A stretch of 19,914 nt of DNA from Irineochytrium annulatum (GCA_027600665.1 JADGJL010000496.1:1-19914), one strand, 5' to 3'; positions 8,605 to 18,102 are shown, counted from the first letter of the stretch. Notes: generated by a model from the sequence alone, not told the origin. Numbers and translations: made by a program.

Positions 8605-10538
8605 ATGCCCGAGGACTACGAGCTCCGGCATCTGGACGGCCGGGGAAAGCCGCAACCGCCTCCAGCCGGCCCCGCCGGTCCCTGCCTCGTCTGCGGCGCC
8701 GAGGCTAAGTTCATGTGCTCCCAGTGCGGCCCGCGGACGCACTACTGCTCGGCCGAATGTCAGACGAGAGACTGGCCATCGCATCGAGAGACTTGTGCCG
8801 GGCGACCTGGCGCTGGAGGAGCGTCTGGCGAGCAGGAGTTGACGGGTGTTGATCTGGACAGTCCGAGTGGGGACCGGCTGTTGCATGATCCAGCGGGATT
8901 GAGACCTCGTGGTGCGGCAGGGGCTGTGGATAAGGAGGATGCAGCGTCGATCGCGGGGAGTGTTACTGGGCGGACGTACACTGGCAGGGGAAATGCTGCT
9001 CAGGTGTTGAATCGGAAAGGTAGGTTGATCGCGGAGTCTGCTTGCGCGGAGTCTGCTCGCGAACTGACCCTGAGGACAGGTGAATGGCGGAACATGTTCC
9101 GCCGGCGGAAAAGGGCCAACACTACAGCAGCCGCGCCCGCTGTCGCGGCCGAGGAGCCGGTGGACGATGACGAGGAACTCCCGCAGACAGAGGAGGAACG
9201 GATAGAGGAGCTGAAGTTTTACATCGCAAACATATACTTGATCATTAAGCCCGTCATCTGCTGCATCCTCCTCGCCGTCCTCTGGGTAAAGCTCACGAAC
9301 CCTCCCACGCAAAACTTCTACGCCGGGCTCGACCAGGCGCCTACAGTCTTCGGCGGCGGCATTTCGAGCGTCGTAAACGGCGGCGGCGCGTCGTCGGACC
9401 CGAACGCGGCCGCCGAACAGGCCGGCATCATCCTCGGCATGATTGTGGTCGTAACCGTCATCATCCTCCTGCTCTTCAAATACAACCAGATGAAGGTGCT
9501 CTACGGTATCTTCGGCGTTATCGTGCTCTCTCTTCTCGGCCTGTTTGGGTACAATCTCGGATCCGACCTCCTGACGACGTACAACGGCTGCCTGGACTAC
9601 ATCACCTTCTTCATCTTCCTTTGGAACCTCTGCGCTGTCGGGCTCGTCGTTATCTTCTGGAAGGGGCCCATGCTCCTCCAACAGATCTACTTGACCGTCA
9701 TGTCCTCCAAGATGGCGTTCGCGCTCTCCAACATCCCCGCAATCACGACCTGGGTGCTGCTGTCGCTCCTGGCTGTGTGGGACTTGATCGCCGTGCTGTG
9801 CCCGTTCGGCCCCCTCCGGCTGCTGATTGAGTCGTCGAGGGAGAACCAAAGGGAGATCCCGGCGCTGTTGTACACGGCGGCCGTGTGGGTCGGGATGGCG
9901 CATGATCCGGGGAGGGAGGCGAGGAGGCTGTCAGCGAGCGGGGGGAGCGTGGAGGAGAGGAGTATACATTACGCGAGCTCAAGGGCGGAGTTGATCGACG
10001 GGAGGAGAGTGGGTGCGCCGGCCGCGGGGGCGTCGGGGGACGTAGCAGAAGAGGGCGGCGCGGAACTACCGTCGGTGGTGCACGGTGAGGGCAACGGAAC
10101 TATCGGTGGGGAGGGGCAGGAGGAAGCTGAAGAGGAAGAGGAGTCATCTGGGTTAAAGCTCGGGCTGGGCGACTTCGTCTTCTATAGTGTACTGGTCGCT
10201 CGTGCTGGTTAGTTTGCTGTTAACCTTTTGCAGATGTTTGAAGTACTAACCACCAAATTCCAGCTCTCCTCGACTGGGTAACGACGGTCTCGGTTCTCGT
10301 CGCCGTTATGACAGGCATGAACATGACCATTTTCCTCCTCGCGATTTGGCACAAGGCCCTCCCCGCGCTTCCGATCTCGATAGCGTTTGGCCTGCTCTTC
10401 TACTTTGTCAGCAGCATTACGCTCACGCCGTTTGTCAACACCCTTCTAAGTCTGCCGACGCAGCTTGCGGTACAGCCGACGGACCCGAGCGGGCTGTGGG
10501 TGGGGATGTCAGGCGGCGCAGGATTCGTGCACTTGTAG
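8605..10538 (+). CDS. Presenilin-family GxGD aspartyl protease with N-terminal MYND zinc finger
   Basis: Exons 8605-9019, 9080-10207 and 10264-10538 give 605 aa. Intron 1 (60 bp, GTAGGT, ACTGAC branch) keeps the frame whether or not it is spliced; intron 2 (56 bp) has a perfect TACTAAC branch. Residues 27-64 form a MYND finger: C27, C30, C38, C41, C48, C52, H60, C64. After a disordered linker, the presenilin part starts near residue 178: TM1 IYLIIKPVICCILLAVLWV, TM2-TM5, then TM6 LLAVWDLIAVLCPFGPLRLL with the first catalytic Asp (D373, in WD instead of the usual YD), a long acidic loop, GLGDFVFYSVLVARA with the second catalytic Asp (D503), and the PALP motif (548-551). Presenilin is the catalytic subunit of gamma-secretase, cutting substrates inside membranes. 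An internal ATG at 9094 would give a 462-residue presenilin of ordinary length without MYND. Confidence 0.94.
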
Positions 10539-10793
10539 CGCGAGTTACGATTCCTTTTTGGGGTTATCGCGCGGCTGGCACAAGACTCTCCGAACATGTT
10601 TTCTACGTTGTTGTTTAGCGTGTAGTCGCTTAGCATAAGTGTTTAATTGCATAAGGAGAACACTAAAGGTCATGCAACATATAAAGCTTGCCTTCACATG
10701 TCGTTTCAAAAGCGACCATTAAATGTTCAGGAATGGCACGATAAAGCACACGGGTTGAGATCGGTGGTCCGTGAACCCGCAATCATGTTCTTC

Positions 10794-10849
10794 GTTCAAT
10801 CAATACGACTTTGTTAATAAAGTTCAATCAATACGACTTTGTTAATAAA
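10794..10849. repeat. Perfect 28-bp tandem duplication
   Basis: Two identical 28-bp copies at 10794-10821 and 10822-10849, each starting GTTCAATCAATACGAC and ending GTTAATAAA. Each copy therefore carries an AATAAA, so the duplication doubles a possible polyadenylation signal for the presenilin gene. Confidence 0.95.
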
Positions 10850-10930
10850 TCTAATGAACCGAATGCTAAGAAATATGAGATGGGATATATGAAGGAAAGC
10901 AAACAGACCGCAAAATTATTACGAGGAAAA

Positions 10931-10986
10931 ATGGGAGAATCGCGAAAACGTAAAAAAGATGGAAGAATCGCGAAAACGTAAAAGAA
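10931..10986. repeat. Imperfect 28-bp tandem duplication
   Basis: Copies at 10931-10958 and 10959-10986 match at 25 of 28 positions, sharing the core AGAATCGCGAAAACGTAAAA. It has the same period as the neighbouring duplication but an unrelated sequence. Confidence 0.9.
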
Positions 10987-11133
10987 GCATTCGAGAACTT
11001 AAAATGAATGTCGTCGCAAAGAGCAGGTAGCGGTCGGGCTTGCGAACAACGCCCCAACCCGTGCTCTAGCCGGATCTGCCTGTACTCCAGCGATTGCGCT
11101 CACACCATCTATCCCTTTTCTCGCACCAACGTC

Positions 11134-12396
11134 TCACTCTCTCGCAAGTACCGCCATCGCAAATACTCCCACGGCCAACCCGATCCACCCTCCAACTCCT
11201 GCCCACGCCGCAATGCCCCTCCTGGACCCGCTCGCACCGGGCACGGTCAATTTATACGTCGACGCCAGCCCCGGAGCGCCACAAATCTCCTGGCTGCTGG
11301 TGGCGCAATGCATGAAGCATTGGGTGTCGGGGACCTTTGTCGCGTTTGGGAGTTGAAAACCGCACCAGCATTCTAAGAGGGGGGTAAAAAACAACGCGAT
11401 TAGTTTGTGGCATTTCATAACTGTAAGAGAGAAGAGCGAAGGGCTACCCAGGAGGGGTGTCTAACAGTGCTGCCGCGTCGCACAAACCCTGCTTCCTCCA
11501 TACAGCTCCCCCATCACCAGCAACCTCCATGCTCTTTATCCGTACCCTCCAACTAAAACATGGAAAATCTACAGCCCATTTTTTTTTTTTAATTTCCCCC
11601 CCTTTGGAAAAATGCTTCATACCTTGTCCAAAAACGGCCCCCGCATAAACAAACCCATGGCTCCTGCAATCCTCCACGCAGCTCTCCACATCATTCTTCC
11701 CTCCCCCAAACTGCTCCTTCGTCCACGCCTTCGAGACGTTGTAGCAGCCCGTGTAAGTGAAATCCGTCGTGTTGAACCCGTAGGAGACATGGACGACCGG
11801 GTCCTGTTGGTAGACGGAGAGGCGGAAGGGACCGCCGCATGTCGTGGAGTTGTCGACTTGTCGGGAGAAGGGACGTTCAGCCAAGCTCTTTGTTTGTTTA
11901 AAAATTCAAAATATCTTACGTGCGCACGGGCTGTTGCATTCCGAGTCGGGGACCTGCTGTGTTGGCAACAGGTTATCGCAGAAGCACTGTCCTGTTCAAT
12001 TACCCGAAGTATGTTAGTCCATCATCATTAAACAATCCCAGTCCAAATCTGTCCACGCCAACCATGTCCGACAATAAAGTTAACTCCCAGCTCCACTTGC
12101 TTCTTCACACGCTTTCCCAAACCCCACCCTTCTTCTCTCAACTCCACCGAATCGCCATGTATTTACCTCCGTACTCCATCGCGAAGACCGGGAAGCCGAG
12201 CGCTTTGCAAGCCTGCTGACATGAAGGGTTCGATCCCGTCTTTGTCGTGATGATCTGGGCCATCGTTCGAGGGTTCCCTGTTTTTATCGAACCCCTCAGC
12301 AACCGCTCTCATTCTTTCTCTGACTGCGAATGCCTCCTCACCAGCGTCCACAAAGCATCCGACGTATAGCGAGTTGGGGGGCGGATAGATGGACAT
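11134..12396 (-). CDS. Membrane or GPI-anchored protein with two WSC domains
   Basis: Exons at 12396-12342, 12277-12167, 11991-11920, 11856-11623 and 11372-11134 join in phase (236 aa from the ATG at 12396). Introns are 64, 175, 63 and 250 bp. WSC domains bind carbohydrate and occur in cell-wall stress sensors and secreted fungal enzymes. WSC1 runs YVGCFVDAG, C-QQ-ACKALGFPVFAMEYGGQ, CFCDN, CNSPC, TTCGGPFRLSVYQ; WSC2 runs YTGCYNVSKAW, DVESCVEDC, GFVYAGAVFGQECWCG, DTQCFMHC, EICGAPGLASTYKL. The C terminus has a hydrophobic segment (GVGGWIGLAVGVFAMAVLA) with only two residues after it, suited to a membrane or GPI anchor. No signal peptide follows the ATG at 12396; the frame is open upstream without ATG, so a first exon encoding it is probably missing from this model. 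A GTGAGA donor at the stop codon leaves room for a longer tail. Confidence 0.85.
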
Positions 12397-12747
12397 CGTG
12401 AGGGGAGGGGGGAGGAGGTCCGTGGGGAGTGAACCAGACAGAGGACGGAGTGGCAACAGGAGTGATTCAAGCCGCCGAAGAAAGCCACCCTGCCTTGAAG
12501 TTGGCTGGCACGCTCAATCGATCGCCATGTCAACCCTTTGAGAATGGAGAGAGGGCAGGAGCACACGCGTCTCACGGTGGGACCTGCGTTCGACTACAGG
12601 CTAAAGTCTGCACTGCCGCGTTACGACGTAAAAATAAATGTATTGCAACTTTTTTTTTTTTTATTTTTATACCGCCACCATGCAATGCAAGTTTTATCTC
12701 AATCAATGGAACCGGCCGCAGCACAGCAAATCGTTAAAAGTTCAAAT
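12397..12747. promoter_or_regulatory. Spacer between WSC 5' end and dehydrogenase 3' end
   Basis: Both neighbours are on the minus strand. It contains a 13-T run (12650-12662) beside a TATA-like element, and probably the unassigned first exon of the WSC gene. No other coding region recognised. Confidence 0.4.
12664..12671 (-). promoter_or_regulatory. TATA-like element (TATAAAAA)
   Basis: On the minus strand GCGGTATAAAAATA lies about 270 bp upstream of the first WSC exon I can place. It could be the WSC promoter, but the adjoining A-rich run makes a chance match plausible. Confidence 0.2.
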
Positions 12748-13902
12748 TTAAGGATGAACGATGAGCTTCACGTTGCTGACCTTCCCAGCAATCTGGTCCG
12801 CCTGCCCAGCCGCTACGGCCTCCAACCCACCCAGCACCCTCGTCTCCATCGTCCTCACCTCCCCGGCGTTCACCCACTTGACCAACCTCTCCAGCACGGG
12901 CCTCACGAACTGCGGGTAAGCGTCCACGCTCCCGAACACGCCCTCGGCGCTCTTGTTCTCGTGCCCCTTCAGCGCCTCCTGCAACTCGGGGACCTGCGCG
13001 GCAACGCTGGCGACCTTGGCCCGCTTGGTGTTGGAGAGGGATTGGATGCACATAATGGAGGACGGCGCGCCGACGGTGTCGATGGCGTAGATGAGGTCGT
13101 CGCCGGCGATGGCGCGGATCTGGGCGACGGCATCGGCAGCGCGGTAGTCGATGACGTGCGAGGCGCCGAGGGTCTTGACGGCCGCGTGGTTCTTTGGGGA
13201 AGCGGTGGCTATCACTTCGAGGCCGAGCTTCGAGGCCACCTGGACGGCTATTTTTGTTGTAGAAAGAAGTATTAGCTTCGGCTTATGGAGGAGGAACAGT
13301 AGAAAGGGTCGTACCGATATGCCCAACGCTGCTCGTGGCTCCCCAAATGAGGATATGCTTCCCAGCCACATTCGCGTCGACCGTGACGCCGACCTGGCCC
13401 AACGCGACGGCAGTGGCAGCGGCAGCGACCGGCAACGTCACGACGGCGTCAAGCGAGACGCTGTCCGCGATCTCATGCACGTTCTCCTGCGCGATGGCCG
13501 CGTACTGCTGGAACGAGCTCGTCCGGCTGTCCCCGATCCTCCCCTGGAAGAAGACTCGCGCCCCGACCTTGACGAGCCTGACCTTGGAACCGACGGCCAC
13601 GACGCGGCCGGCACCGTCCGAGCCGACGCTGGCGGGGTACGCGGAGCCGTCGACAAAGATGCCATACTTGATGATCTTCCAGTCGACGGGGTTGACTAAA
13701 GGATGAACGTGTGTGATCAGCAAAAGGTGCCAGCGAGGAGGCAAAAATGCAGAAGGGAAAACTCACGCGCGGCGGCCTCGACGCGGACAAGGACCTCGGT
13801 GTCGCCGATGGTCGGGACGGGCCAATCCTGAACGATCTGGCGGTCGAGCTTGAACTTCTCGTTGGCGATGAGGGCCTTCTGCGTGGTCGGGATCGAGGAC
13901 AT
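12748..13902 (-). CDS. Medium-chain dehydrogenase/reductase, quinone-oxidoreductase or enoyl-reductase-like
   Basis: Exons 13902-13767, 13695-13315 and 13247-12748 give 338 aa; introns are 71 and 67 bp and phases close. This is a complete MDR-superfamily protein that should reduce or oxidise a small molecule with NAD(P)H. The N-terminal GroES-like part has TEVLVRVEAAALNPVDWKI (residues 30-53) and GSDGAGRVVAVGS (70-82). The Rossmann nucleotide site is HILIWGATSSVGHIAVQVA (159-177), followed by LGLEVIATASPKNHAAVKTLGA and HVIDYR. The catalytic-zinc cysteines and histidine of alcohol dehydrogenases are absent, so it belongs with the zinc-independent group (ToxD/enoyl-reductase-like proteins are common in fungi). 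The substrate cannot be told from sequence. No biosynthetic cluster surrounds it. Confidence 0.92.
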
Positions 13903-15320
13903 GGTGGAGAGGAGGAGCAGTAGGTGGTTGGGAGCTGAACGCGTTTTGTTGGCCTTTAAACACGCGCTCGGCTTGTGAGGAAGGCTTGCGCGAAACCGCT
14001 GGAACAACCCGAAGTGGTTTGGACGTTGTCGTCATGGCTGAAGGGAGCACCCATTAAATCAGACTAGCAATTGGAGTATATTCTCTTTAAAGACAAGTTG
14101 CTCTAAATTTTGAGCTTGTTCAGAATGCGTGCATCTTCTGAAGTACTTTATCATATACTGTGTCGGTCGCGCCAAACCTTTATTTGTGAGCGTTGGCGTG
14201 TTTATTCAATTCATCAAAAAAAAAAAAAAACGATCAATTCTAGTATTTGAGATTATCGCTTTTACATTCCTGACCCTTTGCAGTATTATTGTAATTACAT
14301 GATACAACATGATTATAGTGGGAATGCAAGCCTGTTGTATCGCATCCACCCAGACCACGAGTCAGACGATGTGGATGTCGCGGGGTCGTGTCGCCACCGG
14401 TGGCTTGTGAGCGGAGTTGGAATATATAGCCAACTGACGTGAATTACGTGCGTTAGAACGTCATGTGCCAATTCGAAGCGCAATGTCGACGCAACACCTA
14501 CTAGTCCCTTGTCTATACTACCTTCTTTCTCATTTCTGGGTTCCCTCTGGATTGTCGAGATGCGCGATGCCTGCCAGATGCTCCACTGTGCCAGTTTGTC
14601 CGCTTGCACCCTCGTCACGTCTACGCTGCCGGGTAAATAAAGCTGCCCCCAATGCACTCTATATTGTTGCCCCGACAGTCGCAGTTGGTCGAGATTTAAT
14701 CTTTCGTTGGTAAAGGAAAAGGGTCGTGTGTGGCTTCTCGCAAGATTCGTAATGAGAAAAGTGTGGAAGCACGCGGTGGGTCGACCCCATTGCTAGATAA
14801 CATCAACGGATCATACCGTCAACCAACGATGCTGGCTAAAAAAGCCCCCAAAATGCATGCGTGAGGCTGCTAAGACGCTGATTAAGACTGGAATGTCGCC
14901 GCCACAGAGTTTTAACGTGCGCGGGCACCCAGCCGAGTGACTGCTCCCAGAATTCACTTCAGGGATCCGGTCAAGGTGGTGTTGAGTTAACGGATCTCCA
15001 GCGCGTGATCGATGGGAGACCGGGGAGTGCATGGTTGAGGGTTGCAGTACGATTGTGACACCTTTGGGTGTCCTCATTGCCATCCAGCCCAATGCACGAG
15101 GGCACTCAACGCGATAAGCCGGTGCGGTGTCGCTGCCGGCGTCGCCCTCGGAGGAGAGTTGGAGTTGTCGTCCTTTAAGATCGGGTTAGGTTACGCATCC
15201 GCTGCTCCACTTAGTCGACGAAAAGAGTAGCTCTGATGCTGTTAGCCAACAAAGTACGGGATCAGCGATGCTGATATACGAAACACTCTGTTGCACGAAC
15301 ACCCCAACGTTGTCTCCGCC
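13903..15320. other. Long intergenic region between divergent genes, no gene seen
   Basis: 1.4 kb between the dehydrogenase (minus) and the kinase gene (plus). It has an A15 run (14216-14230) and a 12-bp perfect palindrome GCCACCGGTGGC (14393-14404). Open frames up to 114 codons exist on both strands but show no domain, consistent splice signals or recognisable protein. It should contain both promoters. Confidence 0.5.
14216..14230. repeat. A15 homopolymer
   Basis: Fifteen consecutive A between 14216 and 14230, in the intergenic region upstream of the dehydrogenase gene. Simple low-complexity DNA; length may vary between strains or be miscounted in assembly. Confidence 0.9.
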
Positions 15321-18102
15321 ATGCTGGTGGTCACCCACCATGCGATCGCGTCCGGGGATGTCCAGGTCTTCGCCGACCGACTTCTCGGCCAGGGCGGCTT
15401 TGGGGACGTGTATCTGGGCAAGTACGGAAACGGCGAAGTGGCCGTGAAGGTCCCTCGGCTAGCTTCCGGCTACACCAAGGCCGAGCTGGACGGGTACGTT
15501 GCGATGCCAATTTCTTGATTACCGAGGGCCGCTTGATCTTATATCCACGTGGGATAGCTTCCACAAGGAGATCGCCATCTTCGCCTCGCTGAGGGCCCAC
15601 ACCAACGTGGTCACATTCTACGGCTATGTGGAGGAGACGAATGCGATTGTGATGGAGGTAGGCTCTCTTTATGCTTATTAAAAGCTTGCCTGACGTTTAT
15701 TTCCCTTGCAGCTCTCGGAGATCGGCTCCTTGAAGGACTTCTACCGAACCAACGAGGTCCGCCCGTTCACTGAGCGGCTCAGCCTCGCCCTCGACATCGC
15801 GGAGGGGATGGCATTTCTTCATTCGGCGCGCCCGAAGCCGATCATTCATCGTGATCTGAAAGGCGCCAACGTGCTCTTAGTGCTTCGTGGCGGCAGACTT
15901 CTCGCGAAGGTTACGGACTTTGGGCTCGCCGTCGTCAAAGACTCGTCGGCGTCCAAGGCGCGGACCAAGGTGGACATTGCTGGCACCCAGCTGTATATTG
16001 ACCCGGCCTCGTACTATGAGCCGATCAAGGTGGGTGACTTGCGGACAACACCTCTTAAAACGAGTTCCACAGCGAGACGCCCGATGCGACGTGTATGCCT
16101 ACGCCGTCGTTTTAACGGAGCTGGCGAGCTGGGAGGGTCCGTATGGGTTTTCGGAGGACGATTTTCCGTGGAGTTGGTTTCAATGCTCCGTGATGGGAGC
16201 CGACCACCGCCTTCACCGTCCTGTACTTGACAACATGCCCGCCGACGTTCCCGTCGCCTTCATCAGCCTCATTAAAGCGTGCTGGGATCCGGAGCGCGTG
16301 AAGAGGCCGCTTTTCGCAGGCGGCGCCATAAGTGCTTTGCTACAAGGGATTGTCGTGGAAAACTCGGCGAGCGTTTCCACATTGCATGGATCACGCCCGG
16401 GTGCCTCTCAAAGCAGCTCCTTGTAGATCCTCGATGCCATGGCGCAAGCCTCTATTGATTCTCCGGTAAAAGGCTGAGCAATGAGATCAGTCTAATACTT
16501 TGTTAAAGAAATCGAAAGGAAGGTTTGCTGGCGGGTCATGCACAAATGCTGATAGCATAGTGCTCGAGCTTCAACTTTTAGACTCCATGGCTATGGAATG
16601 TTTAGGAGATAGCATTCTGATTGGAGGATTGACAGGCTCTAGCGGGTCACGTCCAAATGCTAATAGCTCACTGCCCGAGTTCAAATTCATCGACTCCATG
16701 GCTATGGATCGCTTAGGAAATAGTTGTCTGATTGGAGAATTGGCAGCCCCTCTGCAGTCTTTGAATTCGCAAGATTCAGCAGCAACTACCTCTAGTACGT
16801 CGACGATCGGTCGGCAAGGCATGTTGTGGTCCTTTCCTTAATCTCGCTTTTGTGCTTTACCCGTTAACTCTTGTTCCGATGCTAACTGGTGCAGACATCG
16901 ACATCGTCGAGCAACACTTTCAACTTGGAATGCAATATCTCTCGGAGAAGAAGTATGTCAGAGCAAGGAGAGCCTGGAAAGATGCCGCCGCAAATAAGCA
17001 CCCAGAAGCCTGCTACCAGCTCTATCTCCTATATGGACTGCAAGTGCTAACCTTCCTTGAAGCCGACGAGGCTGTTGGCTTCCTCCGCTCAGCCGCGAAC
17101 ACAGGGCATGCAGCCGCAACGATTGAACTGGGGCGGCTCCTCCTCAAGGGCGAGCTTGTGAAGAGGGACGTTCCTGAGGCCCTTGAGCTGCTGACGATGG
17201 CGGCGGAGGATGGCGACAAGGACGCGATGGTGGTGCTTGCGGGTCATTGGTTGGAGGAAGGATGCAAGTGCGCGGCGGAGAAGGAATATAGAAAGGCCGC
17301 GGCGCTGTTTCGCCAGTCATCAGATGCCGGAAATATCGACGCCAAAGTTTCCCTTGCAAACCTCTACGAGGAAGGGAATGGCGTACCCAGAGACCACGCC
17401 GCAGCAGCAAAATTATTCGCAGAAGCTGCCGAAGCTGGGAGCCCAGCTGCAATTCTGAAAACAGGGCACTTCGACGACCTCGGCCAGCCCCTGTTGTCTT
17501 CGGGATCCACCCCCTCCGTCTCCAACAACCGTAGCAGCCAGCACACGCTCGACGACGAATATTACGACCCGGCGAAGCACCAGGCGGAGTTGGACGCTAA
17601 GGAGAAGGAGGCTTTGGCGGCCAAAAGCGAGGCAGAGGCGCGAAGGGAGGTTTTGAAGCTGGAAAGGATGAGGGTCTTGATGGAGAACCAAAAATTGACG
17701 TGGGAGAGGGAGAGGATGGTGGCGGAATTGGCCAACCTGTCCCGTGCCGCCCAGGACAATAAGCGCCCCTTCTTTCCCTGGTGGAAGCGGAAGAACCCCT
17801 CCGCCACCGGCGCCATCTCCCCAACCGCGCGCATAAGCTCTCTCGCGAAGGAGGCCCTCATAGTCAGCGAACGCCTCCGCCAAAAAACGAGCTCACGCTC
17901 AGCCACGGCGACCAGGTCGACCTGCTCCAGTCGTTCGACGATGGCGGGTGCGTGGCGCGCGAAGTTTCGTCCAGCATGGCCCACGATGGAGGGTCGAAGG
18001 TCGGGGAGGAAGGTACGGTGCCCGTCATATGCTTGGCAGGCGGGCGTGCCCAATGCTTCCTGGTCCATGATGCCCTTCATCACTGGGTTAAAAGGCATGT
18101 AA
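15321..18102 (+). CDS. Protein kinase with Sel1 repeats, coiled coil and SH3 domain (frame interrupted)
   Basis: Exons 15321-15493, 15558-15657, 15712-16029, 16073-16422, 16523-16794 and 16895 onward join in phase. The kinase domain (about residues 10-305) resembles tyrosine-kinase-like kinases: Gly loop LLGQGGFGDVYLGKY, VAVK, FHKEI, HRDLKGANVLL, DFGLA, DVYAYAVVLTEL and CWDPERVKRP. The APE motif reads DPA. Then come a Ser-rich linker with a 37-residue duplication, four or five Sel1 repeats (about 410-590: YLSEKKYVRARRAWKDAA, AVGFLRSAANTGH, ALELLTMAAEDGD, AAALFRQSSDAGN, AAKLFAEAAEAGS) and a charged coiled coil (about 620-690). The SH3-like sequence (ELTLSHGDQVDLLQSF, GEEGTVPVICLA) is in the -1 frame relative to the Sel1 exon, starting at an A6 run (17882-17887). 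The Sel1 frame ends at TAA 18100-18102; the SH3 frame has no stop before the next gene's ATG. The link from kinase to Sel1 exon relies on a GTAGAT donor at 16423 and is less sure than the rest; two genes are possible. Confidence 0.75.
16531..16752 (+). repeat. 111-bp (37-codon) tandem duplication in the kinase-Sel1 linker
   Basis: Copies at 16531-16641 and 16642-16752, both beginning GCGGGTCA and sharing GACTCCATGGCTATGGA and CTGATTGGAG. In protein both read ...DSMAM-x2-LG-x-S-x-LIG. The period is an exact multiple of three and there is no stop, so this part is probably coding. Confidence 0.9.
17882..17888 (+). other. Apparent -1 frameshift site at an A6 run
   Basis: The Sel1/coiled-coil frame reads R-Q-K-T-S here. 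Stepping back one base at AAAAAAC gives R-Q-K-N-E-L-T-L, which starts a recognisable SH3 domain. An extra A would also restore the frame. Causes could be a homopolymer miscount, a real mutation, or slippage by the ribosome or polymerase. Confidence 0.7.

Larger units (their letters stand above)
10539..11133. other. Convergent 3' intergenic region
   Basis: Lies between the ends of the presenilin gene (plus) and the WSC gene (minus). It is AT-rich, contains AATAAA-type sequences and two pairs of 28-bp tandem duplications described separately. No coding region recognised. Confidence 0.6.

Noticed and set aside
7882..9903. 673-codon open frame on the minus strand opposite presenilin and overlapping the ADCK1-like exon
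   Set aside because: It is antisense to two well-supported genes in GC-rich DNA, has highly biased composition (His/Arg/Gln/Glu rich) and no domain. It is a shadow frame.
11008..12219. Plus-strand frames opposite the WSC gene
   Set aside because: They overlap exons with clear WSC cysteine patterns on the minus strand and have no recognisable features.
12222..12240. GGTTCGATCCC, like a tRNA T-loop box
   Set aside because: It lies inside a WSC coding exon and no acceptor stem, D-arm or anticodon arm can be formed around it.
14393..14404. 12-bp perfect palindrome GCCACCGGTGGC
   Set aside because: Short palindromes of this size are expected by chance in GC-rich sequence; there is no second site or neighbouring feature to support an operator.
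14313..15230. Open frames of 62-114 codons in the long intergenic region
   Set aside because: No domain, no coherent splice structure and no similarity to anything I recognise; stop-free length is within chance.
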